A stretch of DNA of 30,690 nt from IMG/VR virus record IMGVR_UViG_3300018481_000978, positions 1-30,690 of that record, one strand, 5' to 3'. Below, piece after piece: positions 6,345-15,244 of this stretch. The position numbers and the translations under genes were made by a program. The DNA is from a virus. Positions within the stretch are counted from its first letter, which is position 1, and every line of letters begins with the position of its first letter. The notes under the pieces are model-generated. The model was given only the letters and a program-made list of their open reading frames with translations. It was not told the DNA's origin and searched no databases.

Positions 6345-7543
6345 GGTGTGGCCGACTGTAGAGCAGCGACCTCAGCGCGCAGGTCCTTCACCGCCTGCCA
6401 CAACACGGCCACCAGTCCCGACAGATCGAGAGTCGGGCCATGGGGGCTGGACATGACCAACTCGGGGGCGACCTCTTCGACTTCCTCCGCGATGAGCCCG
6501 AAGCGGTAGAGCGACTCGACTGGTGGCTGCGGTTCGCGCACAGCGTTGTGGACCGGCTCGGATGACGCCGCGATCGCCAACTCGTGTTGGAGATCGCGGT
6601 AGCGCACCGCTCCCACCCGTTCGATGAGGCGACGTGCTCCCGACAACGGCTCGACGTCGCTCTTGAAGCGGGCGCTGCTGGTGACCTGGAACGCTGAGGC
6701 CAGCCACTTGATGTAGCCGTTGTTCGCCCCGTTGATCGCGCCGAAGTAGTACGCACCATCCGAATACAACTGGATGGCCGCTGTGTAGCCCGTGACGTGG
6801 TTGACGAAGCCGATCGCGACCTCGCCTGCCCCGGAGTGCTTCGCGACGCAGAGCGGACGATTGTTCCAGTTGTTGCCTGTCGGGTTGGAGGCGATGTAGA
6901 CGATCGGGTGGGTCGCACCGTTGGACGCGTTGACTTGGAGGTTGCAAGTCGGGCTGCCCTGACCCGTGATGATCACGACGTTGGAGCCGTAGATGTAGTT
7001 GCTCGTCAGGGTCACGTTCGGGACGGTGAGCCAACCAGCGATGTTGGCCGACGCACCAGTCGACAGCCCGCCACGCAGCCCCAGCCCGCCGTTCTGATCG
7101 AGGAACATCTCGGACGTGGCTCGATCAGAGCCGTGATGGAAGCGCAGGTAGTTGTCGGCGGCGCTGTTCCAGGTCCAGGCGCCAACCGTCAACTCCGCCT
7201 CGGTGGTGCTGACCGCCTTGAAGTAGCCGATGACGTAGTTCGGGTTCAGCCCGATGTCGATGAACCTCAGCATGTTGGCGTACAACTGAATCTTCACGGA
7301 CCGCGACGTGATCCCCGCACCATTGCCATCCCCGGTGTCGAAGATGATCTGCGGCACCTCCGCGCCAATCGGGTCGCGGATGATGAACGGCTCGGGGAGA
7401 GGGGTGGTCGCCCACACCGTGTCGTAGTTCGTGGCGCTGGCCTTGGTGAGCACTTGATCGACGGTGCCGCCCGCGGGGATGCCGATGCCTTGGCCCGCGA
7501 CCGGCACCCACGCCCCGGACTCGCGTGCGTAGAGAACTCCCAT
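6341..7543 (-). CDS. Tail fibre with C-terminal S74 intramolecular chaperone (paralogue 1), 400 aa
   Basis: The N-terminus (GVLYARESGAWVPVAG, then IPAGGTVDQVLTKASATNYDTVW) is an adaptor-like region also seen in the paralogue at 4632-5888. A long beta-rich Gly/Asn/Thr section follows. From about residue 289 the sequence SSARFKSDVE starts the S74 domain, with the Ser 289/Lys 294 spacing expected for the self-cleaving dyad; VRYRDLQHELA, YRFGLIAEEVEEV and the final LVAVLWQAVKDLRAEVAAL coiled coil complete it. It should trimerise, self-cleave and act in host binding. The start lies right after the collagen-like fibre gene, with a GGAG Shine-Dalgarno. Confidence 0.87.
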   Translation of the reverse strand: MGVLYARESGAWVPVAGQGIGIPAGGTVDQVLTKASATNYDTVWATTPLPEPFIIRDPIGAEVPQIIFDTGDGNGAGITSRSVKIQLYANMLRFIDIGLNPNYVIGYFKAVSTTEAELTVGAWTWNSAADNYLRFHHGSDRATSEMFLDQNGGLGLRGGLSTGASANIAGWLTVPNVTLTSNYIYGSNVVIITGQGSPTCNLQVNASNGATHPIVYIASNPTGNNWNNRPLCVAKHSGAGEVAIGFVNHVTGYTAAIQLYSDGAYYFGAINGANNGYIKWLASAFQVTSSARFKSDVEPLSGARRLIERVGAVRYRDLQHELAIAASSEPVHNAVREPQPPVESLYRFGLIAEEVEEVAPELVMSSPHGPTLDLSGLVAVLWQAVKDLRAEVAALQSATP

Positions 7544-7544
7544 G

Positions 7545-9662
7545 TCAGACTCCTGACACTTCGGGCACGTTCAGGCCGAGGTCCTCGATGATGAACCAGG
7601 CCGACCCGCCGTAGATGGTGATCGAGCCGGCCGAGGAAATGTTCACACCTACGTCATAGGTGCCAGTGGCGGTGGGCACAAGGATGGTGCTGAACACGCC
7701 CGCCCCGTACACGCCAGGGAAGACGTTGGGGAGAATGTCGATCGCAGGCATCCCCACAGCGGCGTTCTGACCGGTCATCTGTCGAAAGATCGCGTACGTG
7801 TTCGCCGCCGACTGGAACGCTCGGATCGCCCACTCGGCTCGATACATGCGACCCGCCACCAACGGGACCGCCTTCCACCGAGCGTAGAGAACCGGCGTGC
7901 TGGTGACCACCGTGCCCTCGGTCTGGACGCAGAAGGTACGAGCGATCACGCCTCGTGGCCACGCCGCAGTGCTGGCCGGGGTGAGCGCACGAGTCGCGTC
8001 GGTGCGAGCATTCGCCTCAGCCGCGGTGGCCAACTCCACGATGCCCTGCGTCGCCTCCCCCGCCGACGATGGCACCCACGGCACCGCCACCGCGTCCGGG
8101 TCCCACCACAACTCGGCGTTCGGGTTCGTGGCGATCGGATCGGTCGTGCTGACCTCGACCTCGCTGGTCGCCACAGCGGTCCCAGGCTCGGCCACCCACA
8201 GGCTGGTGGTCGAGTCCCACGTGAGCACGTGCCCATCGGCCGGGGCCGGGGCGTTCACGTCGGTCAACGAGTCCAGCGGGACGACGGGGCCAGGCGGACC
8301 TTGCGGACCTTCCGGGCCAGGCACCGTCGAGTCAGCACCGGGCGGACCTGCTGGGCCTTCCGCACCGTCAGCACCGGGCGCACCGTCAGCACCGGGCGCA
8401 CCTTGGGTGGGGACTTCCACCCACACACCGTCGACTCGTGCCCAGAGGATGCTCTCGCCGCCTGGCGTACCAGCACCGCCAGGAACGAGCGCCACAATGC
8501 CCGCAGCGAAGTCGGTCGAGCCGGTCCACGTCACGTTGTGGGTCTGGTCGACCGCGGCGTCAGGCACCTTCCACTGGCCCGCCACGATGATCGAGTTGGT
8601 GGTCGTGCCGGTGTTCGCCACGAACCCCGCGAGCGCCGACCATGCGCCACCGGCAACGTCAGCATCCCCGGTTACCGCCACGTTGTTCTCGATGCCGACG
8701 ACGCCCAGCACCAAGTCGCCAGCGAGCGCACCGACTAGCAGCCCGGAGGTCGAGGTAACCGAAGCGTTGGCCGAGGACGTGATCGAGGCCCGCACGGTGG
8801 CCGTCGCCCCGGTGAACGACTCGGCGTAGCCCGCTCGACACACCACCGCACCCGAGAGCGTGACGGTGATCGTCCCGCCTGCTGCGACAGCAGTCGTGGC
8901 CTTGGTGACCATCAGGCCCATGGCACAGCCGTTGGCGGCGATGCTCTGCTGGGCCTTCTGCACCAGCGTCGTGTACGTGTTCCCGCCTGAGTCGGCGCAG
9001 GTGAACGTCGGCGTCGTGGCGGTCAGGTTGTCGCTGGCCACCCGCACGACCACCAGGTCGTCCACCGCGATGGGCGCCGAGATGGTGATGACCAGCGTGG
9101 AACCCGAGACGATGGAGACGGCGTTGCCCAGTGCCGTCTTGAAAGCGACCGCGCCACCAGGGACAGCCGGGAAGGTCTGATACCAGAGTTCCTCCGAGCC
9201 GGTCGGCTCGTCCGGGCCGATGAACACCTCTTCCACCCCGCCGCCCGTCGCTGTCGAAGACACGATCGGCGCCGCAGGGTCCGTGGAGTCCACCGTGATG
9301 TTCGCCCCTGCCACGACAGACTGAACGACTCCCGGCGCACCAGGCGGGCCGGGCACTGTCGAAGGCGCGCCTGCCGGGCCTTCCGGTCCCATCGGGCCTT
9401 CTGGTCCTTCTGGGCCTGGTGTGCCTGGAAGCGGGGTGGCGTCAGGGTCGAACCAGAGTTCCGCTTCGGGGATCGACCCGATCGGGTCGGTGGTCGAGAT
9501 GACGACTTCGTTCGGTGCGATCCCACCGCCGCCACCCGTGCCGCCCCCGGCGTGCTTGTGCCGCTCCACGACGGCGAGACGCTGCTGGATTTCGTCCTGG
9601 CGTTGCGCAAACCGCTTCGCGGCGTCGGCGGTCCACTGGTCGGTGTTGCGAGTGTCGCTCAT
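7545..9662 (-). CDS. Large tail fibre/minor tail protein with collagen-like segments, 705 aa
   Basis: ATG 9662 (MSDTRNTDQWTADAAKRF) overlaps the previous stop (ATGA) and has a Shine-Dalgarno GGAGGA; the frame also has an ATG at 9680. After a helical N-terminus and a Gly-rich hinge there are three kinds of sequence: short Gly-X-Y collagen-like runs (PGPEGPEGPMGPEG; GADGAPGADGAEGPAG), Ig-like Thr/Val-rich sheets (TTATTPTFTCADSGGNTYT), and a twice-used module EVxxSTTDPI-(x)n-ELWxDPDA near the N-terminus and near residue 520. The Gly-X-Y runs would form rigid triple helices between globular domains. It is the first of three fibre genes downstream of the tail hub. Confidence 0.82.
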   Translation of the reverse strand: MSDTRNTDQWTADAAKRFAQRQDEIQQRLAVVERHKHAGGGTGGGGGIAPNEVVISTTDPIGSIPEAELWFDPDATPLPGTPGPEGPEGPMGPEGPAGAPSTVPGPPGAPGVVQSVVAGANITVDSTDPAAPIVSSTATGGGVEEVFIGPDEPTGSEELWYQTFPAVPGGAVAFKTALGNAVSIVSGSTLVITISAPIAVDDLVVVRVASDNLTATTPTFTCADSGGNTYTTLVQKAQQSIAANGCAMGLMVTKATTAVAAGGTITVTLSGAVVCRAGYAESFTGATATVRASITSSANASVTSTSGLLVGALAGDLVLGVVGIENNVAVTGDADVAGGAWSALAGFVANTGTTTNSIIVAGQWKVPDAAVDQTHNVTWTGSTDFAAGIVALVPGGAGTPGGESILWARVDGVWVEVPTQGAPGADGAPGADGAEGPAGPPGADSTVPGPEGPQGPPGPVVPLDSLTDVNAPAPADGHVLTWDSTTSLWVAEPGTAVATSEVEVSTTDPIATNPNAELWWDPDAVAVPWVPSSAGEATQGIVELATAAEANARTDATRALTPASTAAWPRGVIARTFCVQTEGTVVTSTPVLYARWKAVPLVAGRMYRAEWAIRAFQSAANTYAIFRQMTGQNAAVGMPAIDILPNVFPGVYGAGVFSTILVPTATGTYDVGVNISSAGSITIYGGSAWFIIEDLGLNVPEVSGV

Positions 9663-10690
9663 GTCGAGTCCTCCGCACACGACAAGGTGCAGCGCACCCC
9701 ACCAGTCGGCTCGATGAACCAGTCCACCGACACGACATGCACCGTTGTCTCGATCTCGCCGCTGGGCCAGCGGATCAGCACCGGGGCGACGTCCCCCACC
9801 TGCGGGCGGAACTCGGCGTCGTACGTCAACTGCGGTGCGATCTGCAAGTTGAAGAGGCGCTGCAAATACTGGCCGTCAAGCAGGCGCCCATCGGCGTGCG
9901 ACGCCAGCGTGGATGGATTCGTCACGTCCGAGTACGCGAAGGCCATCTCCCAGCGCCCTTCCGGCGCGAGCGCCACATCGTCCGCGGTTCGCACCGCAGG
10001 CCCGACCACGCTCTTGTCGCCCGTGACGACGACCGCCTTGTAGTAGCGGTCGATCCCGCTCTCGATGTTCGCGTAGTCCACCGTGCCGGGAAGATGCAGC
10101 ACGTAGCCCGCGGGCTGACGACGACGATCAGGCCACAGGTTGAACTTCAACTCGGCGTCGATCTCGTACTGGAAGCCGTTGGAGACGTTGGAGAGTTCCT
10201 GCAACCGCTGGCCCACACAGTCGCCCGCGTCGTAGTTGCGGTCCCGCAACTGGCCCGTCGCGGGCATCTCGCCACGAGTGATCCCGAGATCACCACCAGG
10301 CTGAGCCTGCGTGTGCGCGATCAGCGACCAGGCGATCTCGGTCTGTTCCACGTCGGCGTGCGACACGTCGCTCATCAGGAAGCGACGGTCGAGTAGCCCG
10401 CGGTAGTCGAGCAGGTTGAAGTCGATCTTGGCCGAGTCGGGTGTGACGTCGAGCGGCTGGGGGAGCATCCGCCCTCGGAACATCAGGTTGTCTGACTCGT
10501 CGTACACCCACAGGTCGTTCTCCGCGAGCCGCACTCCCGGCGTCGTCGGATGCGCCGCGCTCATCACACGAATCGTGCCGTTGTTCGGCTGATCCAGTTG
10601 GTAGACGACCGAGATCGAGCCCCACTGGATGATGTCCCGCTCAGGCTCAGCCGAGCGCCACGGCCCCGTTCCCAGATGTGCCTGGCGCAT
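9659..10690 (-). CDS. Tail hub/minor tail protein (ReqiPepy6 Gp37-like), 343 aa
   Basis: The length, position (second gene after the tape measure) and sequence style fit the Gp37-like minor tail proteins of actinophages, which form the central hub or tail-tip ring. Visible elements: an N-terminal beta domain with GSISVVYQLDQPNNGTIRV, a MFRGRMLPQP turn, LLDYRGLLDRRFL, a helical QRLQELSNVSNGFQYEID section, and a C-terminal SGEIETTVHVVSVDWFIEP strand pair. ATG 10690 directly abuts the stop of the preceding gene (TAGATG). The stop overlaps the next start (ATGA), so expression is coupled on both sides. Function by family resemblance, not by a catalytic motif. Confidence 0.78.
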   Translation of the reverse strand: MRQAHLGTGPWRSAEPERDIIQWGSISVVYQLDQPNNGTIRVMSAAHPTTPGVRLAENDLWVYDESDNLMFRGRMLPQPLDVTPDSAKIDFNLLDYRGLLDRRFLMSDVSHADVEQTEIAWSLIAHTQAQPGGDLGITRGEMPATGQLRDRNYDAGDCVGQRLQELSNVSNGFQYEIDAELKFNLWPDRRRQPAGYVLHLPGTVDYANIESGIDRYYKAVVVTGDKSVVGPAVRTADDVALAPEGRWEMAFAYSDVTNPSTLASHADGRLLDGQYLQRLFNLQIAPQLTYDAEFRPQVGDVAPVLIRWPSGEIETTVHVVSVDWFIEPTGGVRCTLSCAEDST

Positions 10691-11644
10691 CTAAATCCAC
10701 GCGCTGCGGTAGCAGAACTCCACCCGCGCAACATCGTCGGCGTCCACGGCACGAGCACGCACGGTCGTCGTCCCGAGCGGCAGCGCAGGCAGCAACGCGT
10801 CCACGAGGTTGTTGTAGAGCGACGTGCCGCTCTGGTCAACAACGCTGCGTGCGGCACTGTCGATGTCCACCCAGCCGCCCAACGGGATCGTCAGCGGCGT
10901 GCGGTTGAGGTTCAACGTGTAGGTCGGTCTGAGCGGGTTGATGAAGTCCACGAAGGGCTGCTGCACGCCACCCGTGATGCGCATCTTCCACGGCGAGACG
11001 GCGTTGCCTTCGTTGGTGACCTGCACGGCGTTCGTGATGCCAGCCGGGTACTCCCACGAGTGCTGGCGGTTGTACGTGCGCCCCTGCGGCTGGTCGAAGC
11101 CGAACGTGGCGCAGCGATAGCCGTCAGGCGTGTCAGGCAGGTACTCAAACGCGCGGCCCTGCGGGTTGATCCACTGCGCGATCACACCCATCACGCGAGG
11201 GTTGTCGAACACGGCGCGACAGTCCTGGCCGCGCATCGTGATCTCGCGTGCGGTCGAGTACCCGTTCGGGTGGTAGCGCAACTTCGGGCGTCGCCACGGC
11301 ACGAGATACGCGCGCAGTCGATCCAACAGCATCTGCACCGGCGCCTTCGCACCGTCCAGAGCGAGCCCGAGCGACACCGCCGACGCTCCGTAGTAGCCCG
11401 TCTCATCCCAGATGCCGTTCATGTAGGCCATCTCGAACAGCACTTCGCGCACGGTGGGGAAGCCGATTTCGAGGCTCGTCACGATGTACCCGTTCTCGCA
11501 CGACAGGTCCAACTCGCCCAGATCGTCAGCGAACAGGATCAGCGAACGAGGGGCCTGCACCGTGGGGACTGGCACATCGCTGCCAGTGTCCCCACCAGCA
11601 CGCGGCACCGCTGCGAGGAACGCCGTGTTGCCCCTGTTGCGCAT
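10691..11644 (-). CDS. Distal tail/minor tail protein, 317 aa
   Basis: The protein follows the tape measure with an ATGA overlap, the usual place of the distal tail (Dit-like) protein that joins tail tube to tip. The first half includes LCENGYIVTSLEIGFPTVRE-like sequence (SCENGYIVTSLEIGFP) and a KLRYHPNGYSTAREITMRGQ stretch; the second half is beta-rich (WKMRITGGVQQPFVDF, TYTLNLNRTPLTIPLGGWVDID), resembling the galectin-like C-terminal domain of siphovirus Dit proteins. No enzymatic motif is seen. Assignment rests on order and fold-like pattern. Confidence 0.75.
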   Translation of the reverse strand: MRNRGNTAFLAAVPRAGGDTGSDVPVPTVQAPRSLILFADDLGELDLSCENGYIVTSLEIGFPTVREVLFEMAYMNGIWDETGYYGASAVSLGLALDGAKAPVQMLLDRLRAYLVPWRRPKLRYHPNGYSTAREITMRGQDCRAVFDNPRVMGVIAQWINPQGRAFEYLPDTPDGYRCATFGFDQPQGRTYNRQHSWEYPAGITNAVQVTNEGNAVSPWKMRITGGVQQPFVDFINPLRPTYTLNLNRTPLTIPLGGWVDIDSAARSVVDQSGTSLYNNLVDALLPALPLGTTTVRARAVDADDVARVEFCYRSAWI

Positions 11645-14556
11645 CAGATCGCTCCTGTCAGCACCATGGCAGCCTCAGCCTTCTGGAACAGCAGATCAAG
11701 ATCGGTCGGCGTGACGAACGTGGCCGTCCCGATCGACACGATCGCCCTGCCGGTCGCCGTCGTGTCGCTCAAACCCGCCTGCTGCATCAGTTGCTGAGCC
11801 CGAGCAGGCTTCGACAACGGGATCACGACCTCCGGGCCTGCCTCGCCCACCAGCGCGTACGTCGGCGTCGTGATCAGCCCGCCTTGCGCCAGACGGAACG
11901 GAATGTTGGGGAAGTCCCACGGGCCGATCGAGAACGACGGAATGTCGGGGATCGGACCAGGCAACTCCATCCCGCCGACCGTCACGCCCGGAATCTGGAT
12001 CGCGTTGAACCGGTCGATGAAGCCGTTGATGACGCCCTTGATGCTGTCGATGATCCCGCCGAAGAACGACTTGGCCTTGTCCCACACCTTCTTGATCTCA
12101 TCCCACGCCTTGATGAACGGCTTGGTCAGCGCGTCGTACACCGTGTCCCAGGTCGTGCGGAAGAAGTTGATGATCCCGTTGAGGATGCCCTTCAAGATGT
12201 TCCAGGCGCCCTCCACGATCGTTGACACGGAGTCCCACGCGCCTTGCCAGTCGAGGTTGATGATGGCCGCGACCGTGTCGATGACGCCCGCGATCACTTG
12301 GAGCATGCCCTCGACAACGTTACGCACCGTCTCGACGGCGATCGAGACTGCCGACGAGATGAACGCCCAGATGACCTCCCAGAGCGGCCCGACGAACGCG
12401 ATGAAGGCATCGAAGGCTGCGCTCGCCAGCGCGAGCCCATCCTCGATGATCGGCCCAATGACCGCCCAGACCTGCTCCACCGTGTCCTCGATGATCCCCC
12501 ACAGCAGGTTCCAGATGGTCGAGACGTACTCCGTGAAGCCCCCCAAGAGGTTGCTGGCGACGTTGGTCATCTCCGTCCACACGACCCGCCAAATCTCAAA
12601 CAGGGCATCCCACAGCCCGGTGATGATGTCCACGTAGAACCGGATGGTCTGCCAGATGCGGTTGAACACCGCAGCCACGAGGTTGTAGATCGCGCCGATG
12701 ACCATGCCGATCTCGTCGCCCATCTGCGCCCACAGGTCCGTGATGACCGCGATGACGGTGCGAACCACCGTTCCCACCGCTCCCCACACTGCGTTCCACA
12801 CCGTGAGAATGATGCCGAACGCGGCTTGCAGTGTGCCGAAGATGGCGTCCGCAACGCCGAGGATGACGTCCCACAACTTCTGCAAGGACTGCCACACCCA
12901 GTCCACGGCCTGGCGAACCGGCTTCACCTTCTTGTAGAGCACGAAGAACGCGAAGCCGAGCCCTGTCGTGAGATAGAGGATCACGCCGAGGATCGTGGAC
13001 AACTTGTCGGTGAAGATCGAGTCGATGAAGTTGCGGAACGGCTTGACGTGGAAGTAGAGCAGCGCGAACGCCCCCGCCATCGCTGCGACCGCCAGCACGA
13101 TCAGCCCGACCGGTGTGGCCGCCAGTCCCCACAGCGCCGTGACGAGCGGCCAGATCGCCTTCGTGGCCATGAACGCGATGATCTTCGCCGCAGGCTCCCA
13201 GAACAGGACGACGCTCTGGAAGAACCCGGTGACGATCCCGATCCCGACCGCCGCCAACTTCAACGCGCCGAGCCCGAGCGCCAGATCGAGCAGCACGTCC
13301 TTGCCGCCAGTGAGCAGACCGACCTTCTCGGCCCATTCGACCAGACTCGTCAGCGGCCCGTCCACGAACCCGCCCAGCCCCTCACGTGGCCCTGCGAGAG
13401 CGTCCCACCACCCGGCGAGCCGTTCGCCCCACAAACGGATGCGCTCGATGAAGTCGTCCTTCAACGCGTCCGCGAACTCAATGATCTTCGGGATGATCGG
13501 CGCGAGCCAGTCCACGACCTTGACGAGCACGGCACCCAGTTCCGCGAACAGCGTGAGCGAGTTCGCCAGGGCCGGGGCGAACGCGATGAGCAGCGACGAG
13601 GCGATCTTGCCGAACGACGTCAGCACCTCTTCCAACGGCCCGATGAGCGTGCCGGTGTCCACGTTGAACAGCGTGATGAGGGCGTCAGCGAACGGGATGA
13701 GCGCTTCGGCCAGCGCGAACGACACGACGTCCTTCAAGTTCGACAGGACACCCGTGATCGTCTTCGACGCCCGCTCCATCGCCCCAGCCGCGGGGCCAAA
13801 GTCCTTCATGCGCTGCAACAGCACGGGTAGCGCGTCCTTCGACAGCACCTGCCCGCCCTTGACCAACTTGCGCAGTTGTTCCTCGGAGATGCCCATGCCC
13901 GCGGCCAACTCGCGCCAGGCGTTGAAGCCGGGGAGCGCGTCGTTCAACTGGCGCATCTCCTGCGCGGCGATCTTGCCCTGCGAACCCATCTGCGACACGG
14001 CCAGCACGGCGTTGTCGAAGTTCGCCTGGGTGCCGCCGAACGTCGCCACCAGGTTGCCGATCGAGTCCACGAGGCCAAAGACGTTCTCTTCGGTCTGCTG
14101 CAACGACTGGCCGGTCCCCCAGATCGCCTCGCTGACGGCGTAGATGCGACGAGTCGCGTCAGCCAGTTCGGGGAACTCAAACGGGGTCTTCTTCGCGACG
14201 TCCTGCAAGCGCTTCATGACGCGCTCGACTTCCTGGCCCTGATACCCGAACGCCTCCATGGACCGCTCGGCCAGTTGGAGCGTGCCCATCGTGTCGAGCC
14301 CGAACTTGACGAGCGCCGCCGCGCCGAACGTGATGCTCTGCGTCGCGTAGGCCACGATGTTGCCGAACGCGATCTTCGCGACCTTGCTGGTGTCCATGAG
14401 GCCCTTGCGAGCCTTGGTGTGCATGCCCGCCGCGCCGCGCTCGTAGCCCTTCTCTAGAGCGTTCCCGCCTCGCACACCGATGCGTTCGTTCTCGGCAACG
14501 AAGTCACCGGGGTCCACGTCGAGGTTGAGGACGATCCTGCCGACCGACGTAGACAT
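11644..14556 (-). CDS. Tape measure protein, 970 aa
   Basis: This is the longest gene of the window. The N-terminal about 300 residues match the phage tape measure domain (AFGYQGQEVERVMKRL, TPFEFPELADATRRIYA, FGGTQANFDNAVLAVSQMGS, MRQLNDALPGFNAWRELA). The middle has several long hydrophobic stretches (about residues 430-570, e.g. ATPVGLIVLAVAAMAGAFAL), typical of tape measures that insert into the host membrane. The rest is a Trp-rich helical repeat region (W-x-x-(I/V)-W) and a C-terminal block including GGLITTPTYALVGEAGPE, common near tape measure ends. By the usual about 1.5 A per residue, a tail of roughly 145 nm is expected. ATG 14556 follows a TAGCAT box by six bases. Confidence 0.93.
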   Translation of the reverse strand: MSTSVGRIVLNLDVDPGDFVAENERIGVRGGNALEKGYERGAAGMHTKARKGLMDTSKVAKIAFGNIVAYATQSITFGAAALVKFGLDTMGTLQLAERSMEAFGYQGQEVERVMKRLQDVAKKTPFEFPELADATRRIYAVSEAIWGTGQSLQQTEENVFGLVDSIGNLVATFGGTQANFDNAVLAVSQMGSQGKIAAQEMRQLNDALPGFNAWRELAAGMGISEEQLRKLVKGGQVLSKDALPVLLQRMKDFGPAAGAMERASKTITGVLSNLKDVVSFALAEALIPFADALITLFNVDTGTLIGPLEEVLTSFGKIASSLLIAFAPALANSLTLFAELGAVLVKVVDWLAPIIPKIIEFADALKDDFIERIRLWGERLAGWWDALAGPREGLGGFVDGPLTSLVEWAEKVGLLTGGKDVLLDLALGLGALKLAAVGIGIVTGFFQSVVLFWEPAAKIIAFMATKAIWPLVTALWGLAATPVGLIVLAVAAMAGAFALLYFHVKPFRNFIDSIFTDKLSTILGVILYLTTGLGFAFFVLYKKVKPVRQAVDWVWQSLQKLWDVILGVADAIFGTLQAAFGIILTVWNAVWGAVGTVVRTVIAVITDLWAQMGDEIGMVIGAIYNLVAAVFNRIWQTIRFYVDIITGLWDALFEIWRVVWTEMTNVASNLLGGFTEYVSTIWNLLWGIIEDTVEQVWAVIGPIIEDGLALASAAFDAFIAFVGPLWEVIWAFISSAVSIAVETVRNVVEGMLQVIAGVIDTVAAIINLDWQGAWDSVSTIVEGAWNILKGILNGIINFFRTTWDTVYDALTKPFIKAWDEIKKVWDKAKSFFGGIIDSIKGVINGFIDRFNAIQIPGVTVGGMELPGPIPDIPSFSIGPWDFPNIPFRLAQGGLITTPTYALVGEAGPEVVIPLSKPARAQQLMQQAGLSDTTATGRAIVSIGTATFVTPTDLDLLFQKAEAAMVLTGAI

Positions 14557-14562
14557 GGGCGG

Positions 14563-14568
14563 ATGCTA
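14563..14568 (-). promoter_or_regulatory. TAGCAT -10-like box, 6 bases before ATG 14556
   Basis: Reads TAGCAT-CCGCCC-ATG on the - strand, with no Shine-Dalgarno. The TAG (14566-14568) is the stop codon of the frameshifted chaperone extension. Suggests a separate leaderless start for the tape measure and following tail genes. Confidence 0.5.
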
Positions 14569-14936
14569 CGTCCTAGCCACCAGACCTTCCTGAGATCGTC
14601 GGTTCCCGCCCAACATCGCCGCGGCAGCCCGAGTGGACATCGCGGCTTCGTCGTCGCCCTTCCACCACGACGGCACGAACTCTTCGGGCGCTAGCGGGCT
14701 GGCCGTGACCTCCAAACGCAGCACGTGGCTCTCGACCTCCATGCGCAGCCGATCACGCTCACGCTCGTCGGCGTGCTCCGTCACCGCGTACCACCACAGG
14801 TTGAACACGCGATACAGCGGGAGCGCTACCGGGTCTACCCCGCGGGCTGCGCAGTAGCCGTCGAACTCGGCAAAGTTCGCCCAGATCGCGCTCTCGATCC
14901 ATTGGGCGGCCGCGTAGGGCGGCCGCTGTGGGCCTC
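14566..14936 (-). CDS. Tail assembly chaperone, T extension reached by -1 frameshift
   Basis: A frame offset by -1 from the upstream chaperone stays open from within its last 35 codons to TAG 14566. It reads AAQWIESAIWANFAEFDGY and on through FNLWWYAVTEHADERERDR to the stop, a far more protein-like sequence than the low-complexity C-terminus of the zero frame (GRPTRPPNGSRARSGR). This matches the gpG/gpGT arrangement before the tape measure gene in siphoviruses, where a small part of ribosomes shifts to make a longer chaperone that binds the tape measure. An internal ATG at 14808 exists but has no obvious ribosome site. The right-hand boundary is approximate because the slip site is not fixed. 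Confidence 0.7.
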
Positions 14937-15230
14937 CATCAGCCGTTCCATGACGCGCATGGCCAGCGCCTCGTCGCCCTTCTCTTCCATCAGAGCGGTG
15001 AAATCCTCACGTTCCGCGGGGATCACCAACTGGCCGAGCATGTCGAGCACCGCGTCCATCGCCTCGTCAGGGTCGCCAGTGTCCTGTGCTTCGGCCAGAC
15101 GACGAGTCAACTGGCGCTTCTCCGCGAGCGTCATCAGCGGCGGCGACTGCCAGTGGCGCTCAAACAGGATGAACTCCAACGGCTCAGCCGCGAGTGACGC
15201 CCGTTCGGCGTCGAAGTCGATGCGTGTCAT
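14835..15230 (-). CDS. Tail assembly chaperone (G-type, zero frame), 131 aa
   Basis: The start is ATG 15230 (MTRIDFDAERASLAAEPLEF), not the long open region upstream, which overlaps the preceding connector gene. The protein is acidic and helical (ALMEEKGDEALAMRVMERL) and sits directly before the tape measure gene, the usual place and size for the short tail assembly chaperone. Such proteins coat the tape measure during tail polymerisation and leave before completion. A TACGGT box lies eight bases before the ATG (15239-15244). The frame ends at TAG 14835, with its last about 30 codons overlapping the -1 extension. Confidence 0.8.
   Translation of the reverse strand: MTRIDFDAERASLAAEPLEFILFERHWQSPPLMTLAEKRQLTRRLAEAQDTGDPDEAMDAVLDMLGQLVIPAEREDFTALMEEKGDEALAMRVMERLMEAHSGRPTRPPNGSRARSGRTLPSSTATAQPAG
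14906..14926 (-). promoter_or_regulatory. GC hairpin (two GCGGCCGC palindromes) in the frameshift region
   Basis: GCGGCCGC occurs at 14906-14913 and again at 14919-14926 with five bases between. In RNA the copies pair into an 8-bp all-GC stem with a 5-base loop. A GGAGG (minus strand, 14937-14933) lies seven bases upstream and could act as an internal Shine-Dalgarno stimulator. Both features are known to promote frameshifting; the role here is inference. Confidence 0.5.
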
Positions 15231-15244
15231 CGCGGCGAACCGTA

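Noticed and set aside
12244-13830. 528-aa + strand open frame opposite the tape measure gene
   Set aside because: Composition (Asp/Arg/His/Gln repeats) is that of a shadow frame; the - strand protein has clear tape measure domains.
14566-14808. Stand-alone 80-aa gene starting at ATG 14808
   Set aside because: Coding signal continues upstream of this ATG into the chaperone overlap, so it fits a -1 frameshift extension better.
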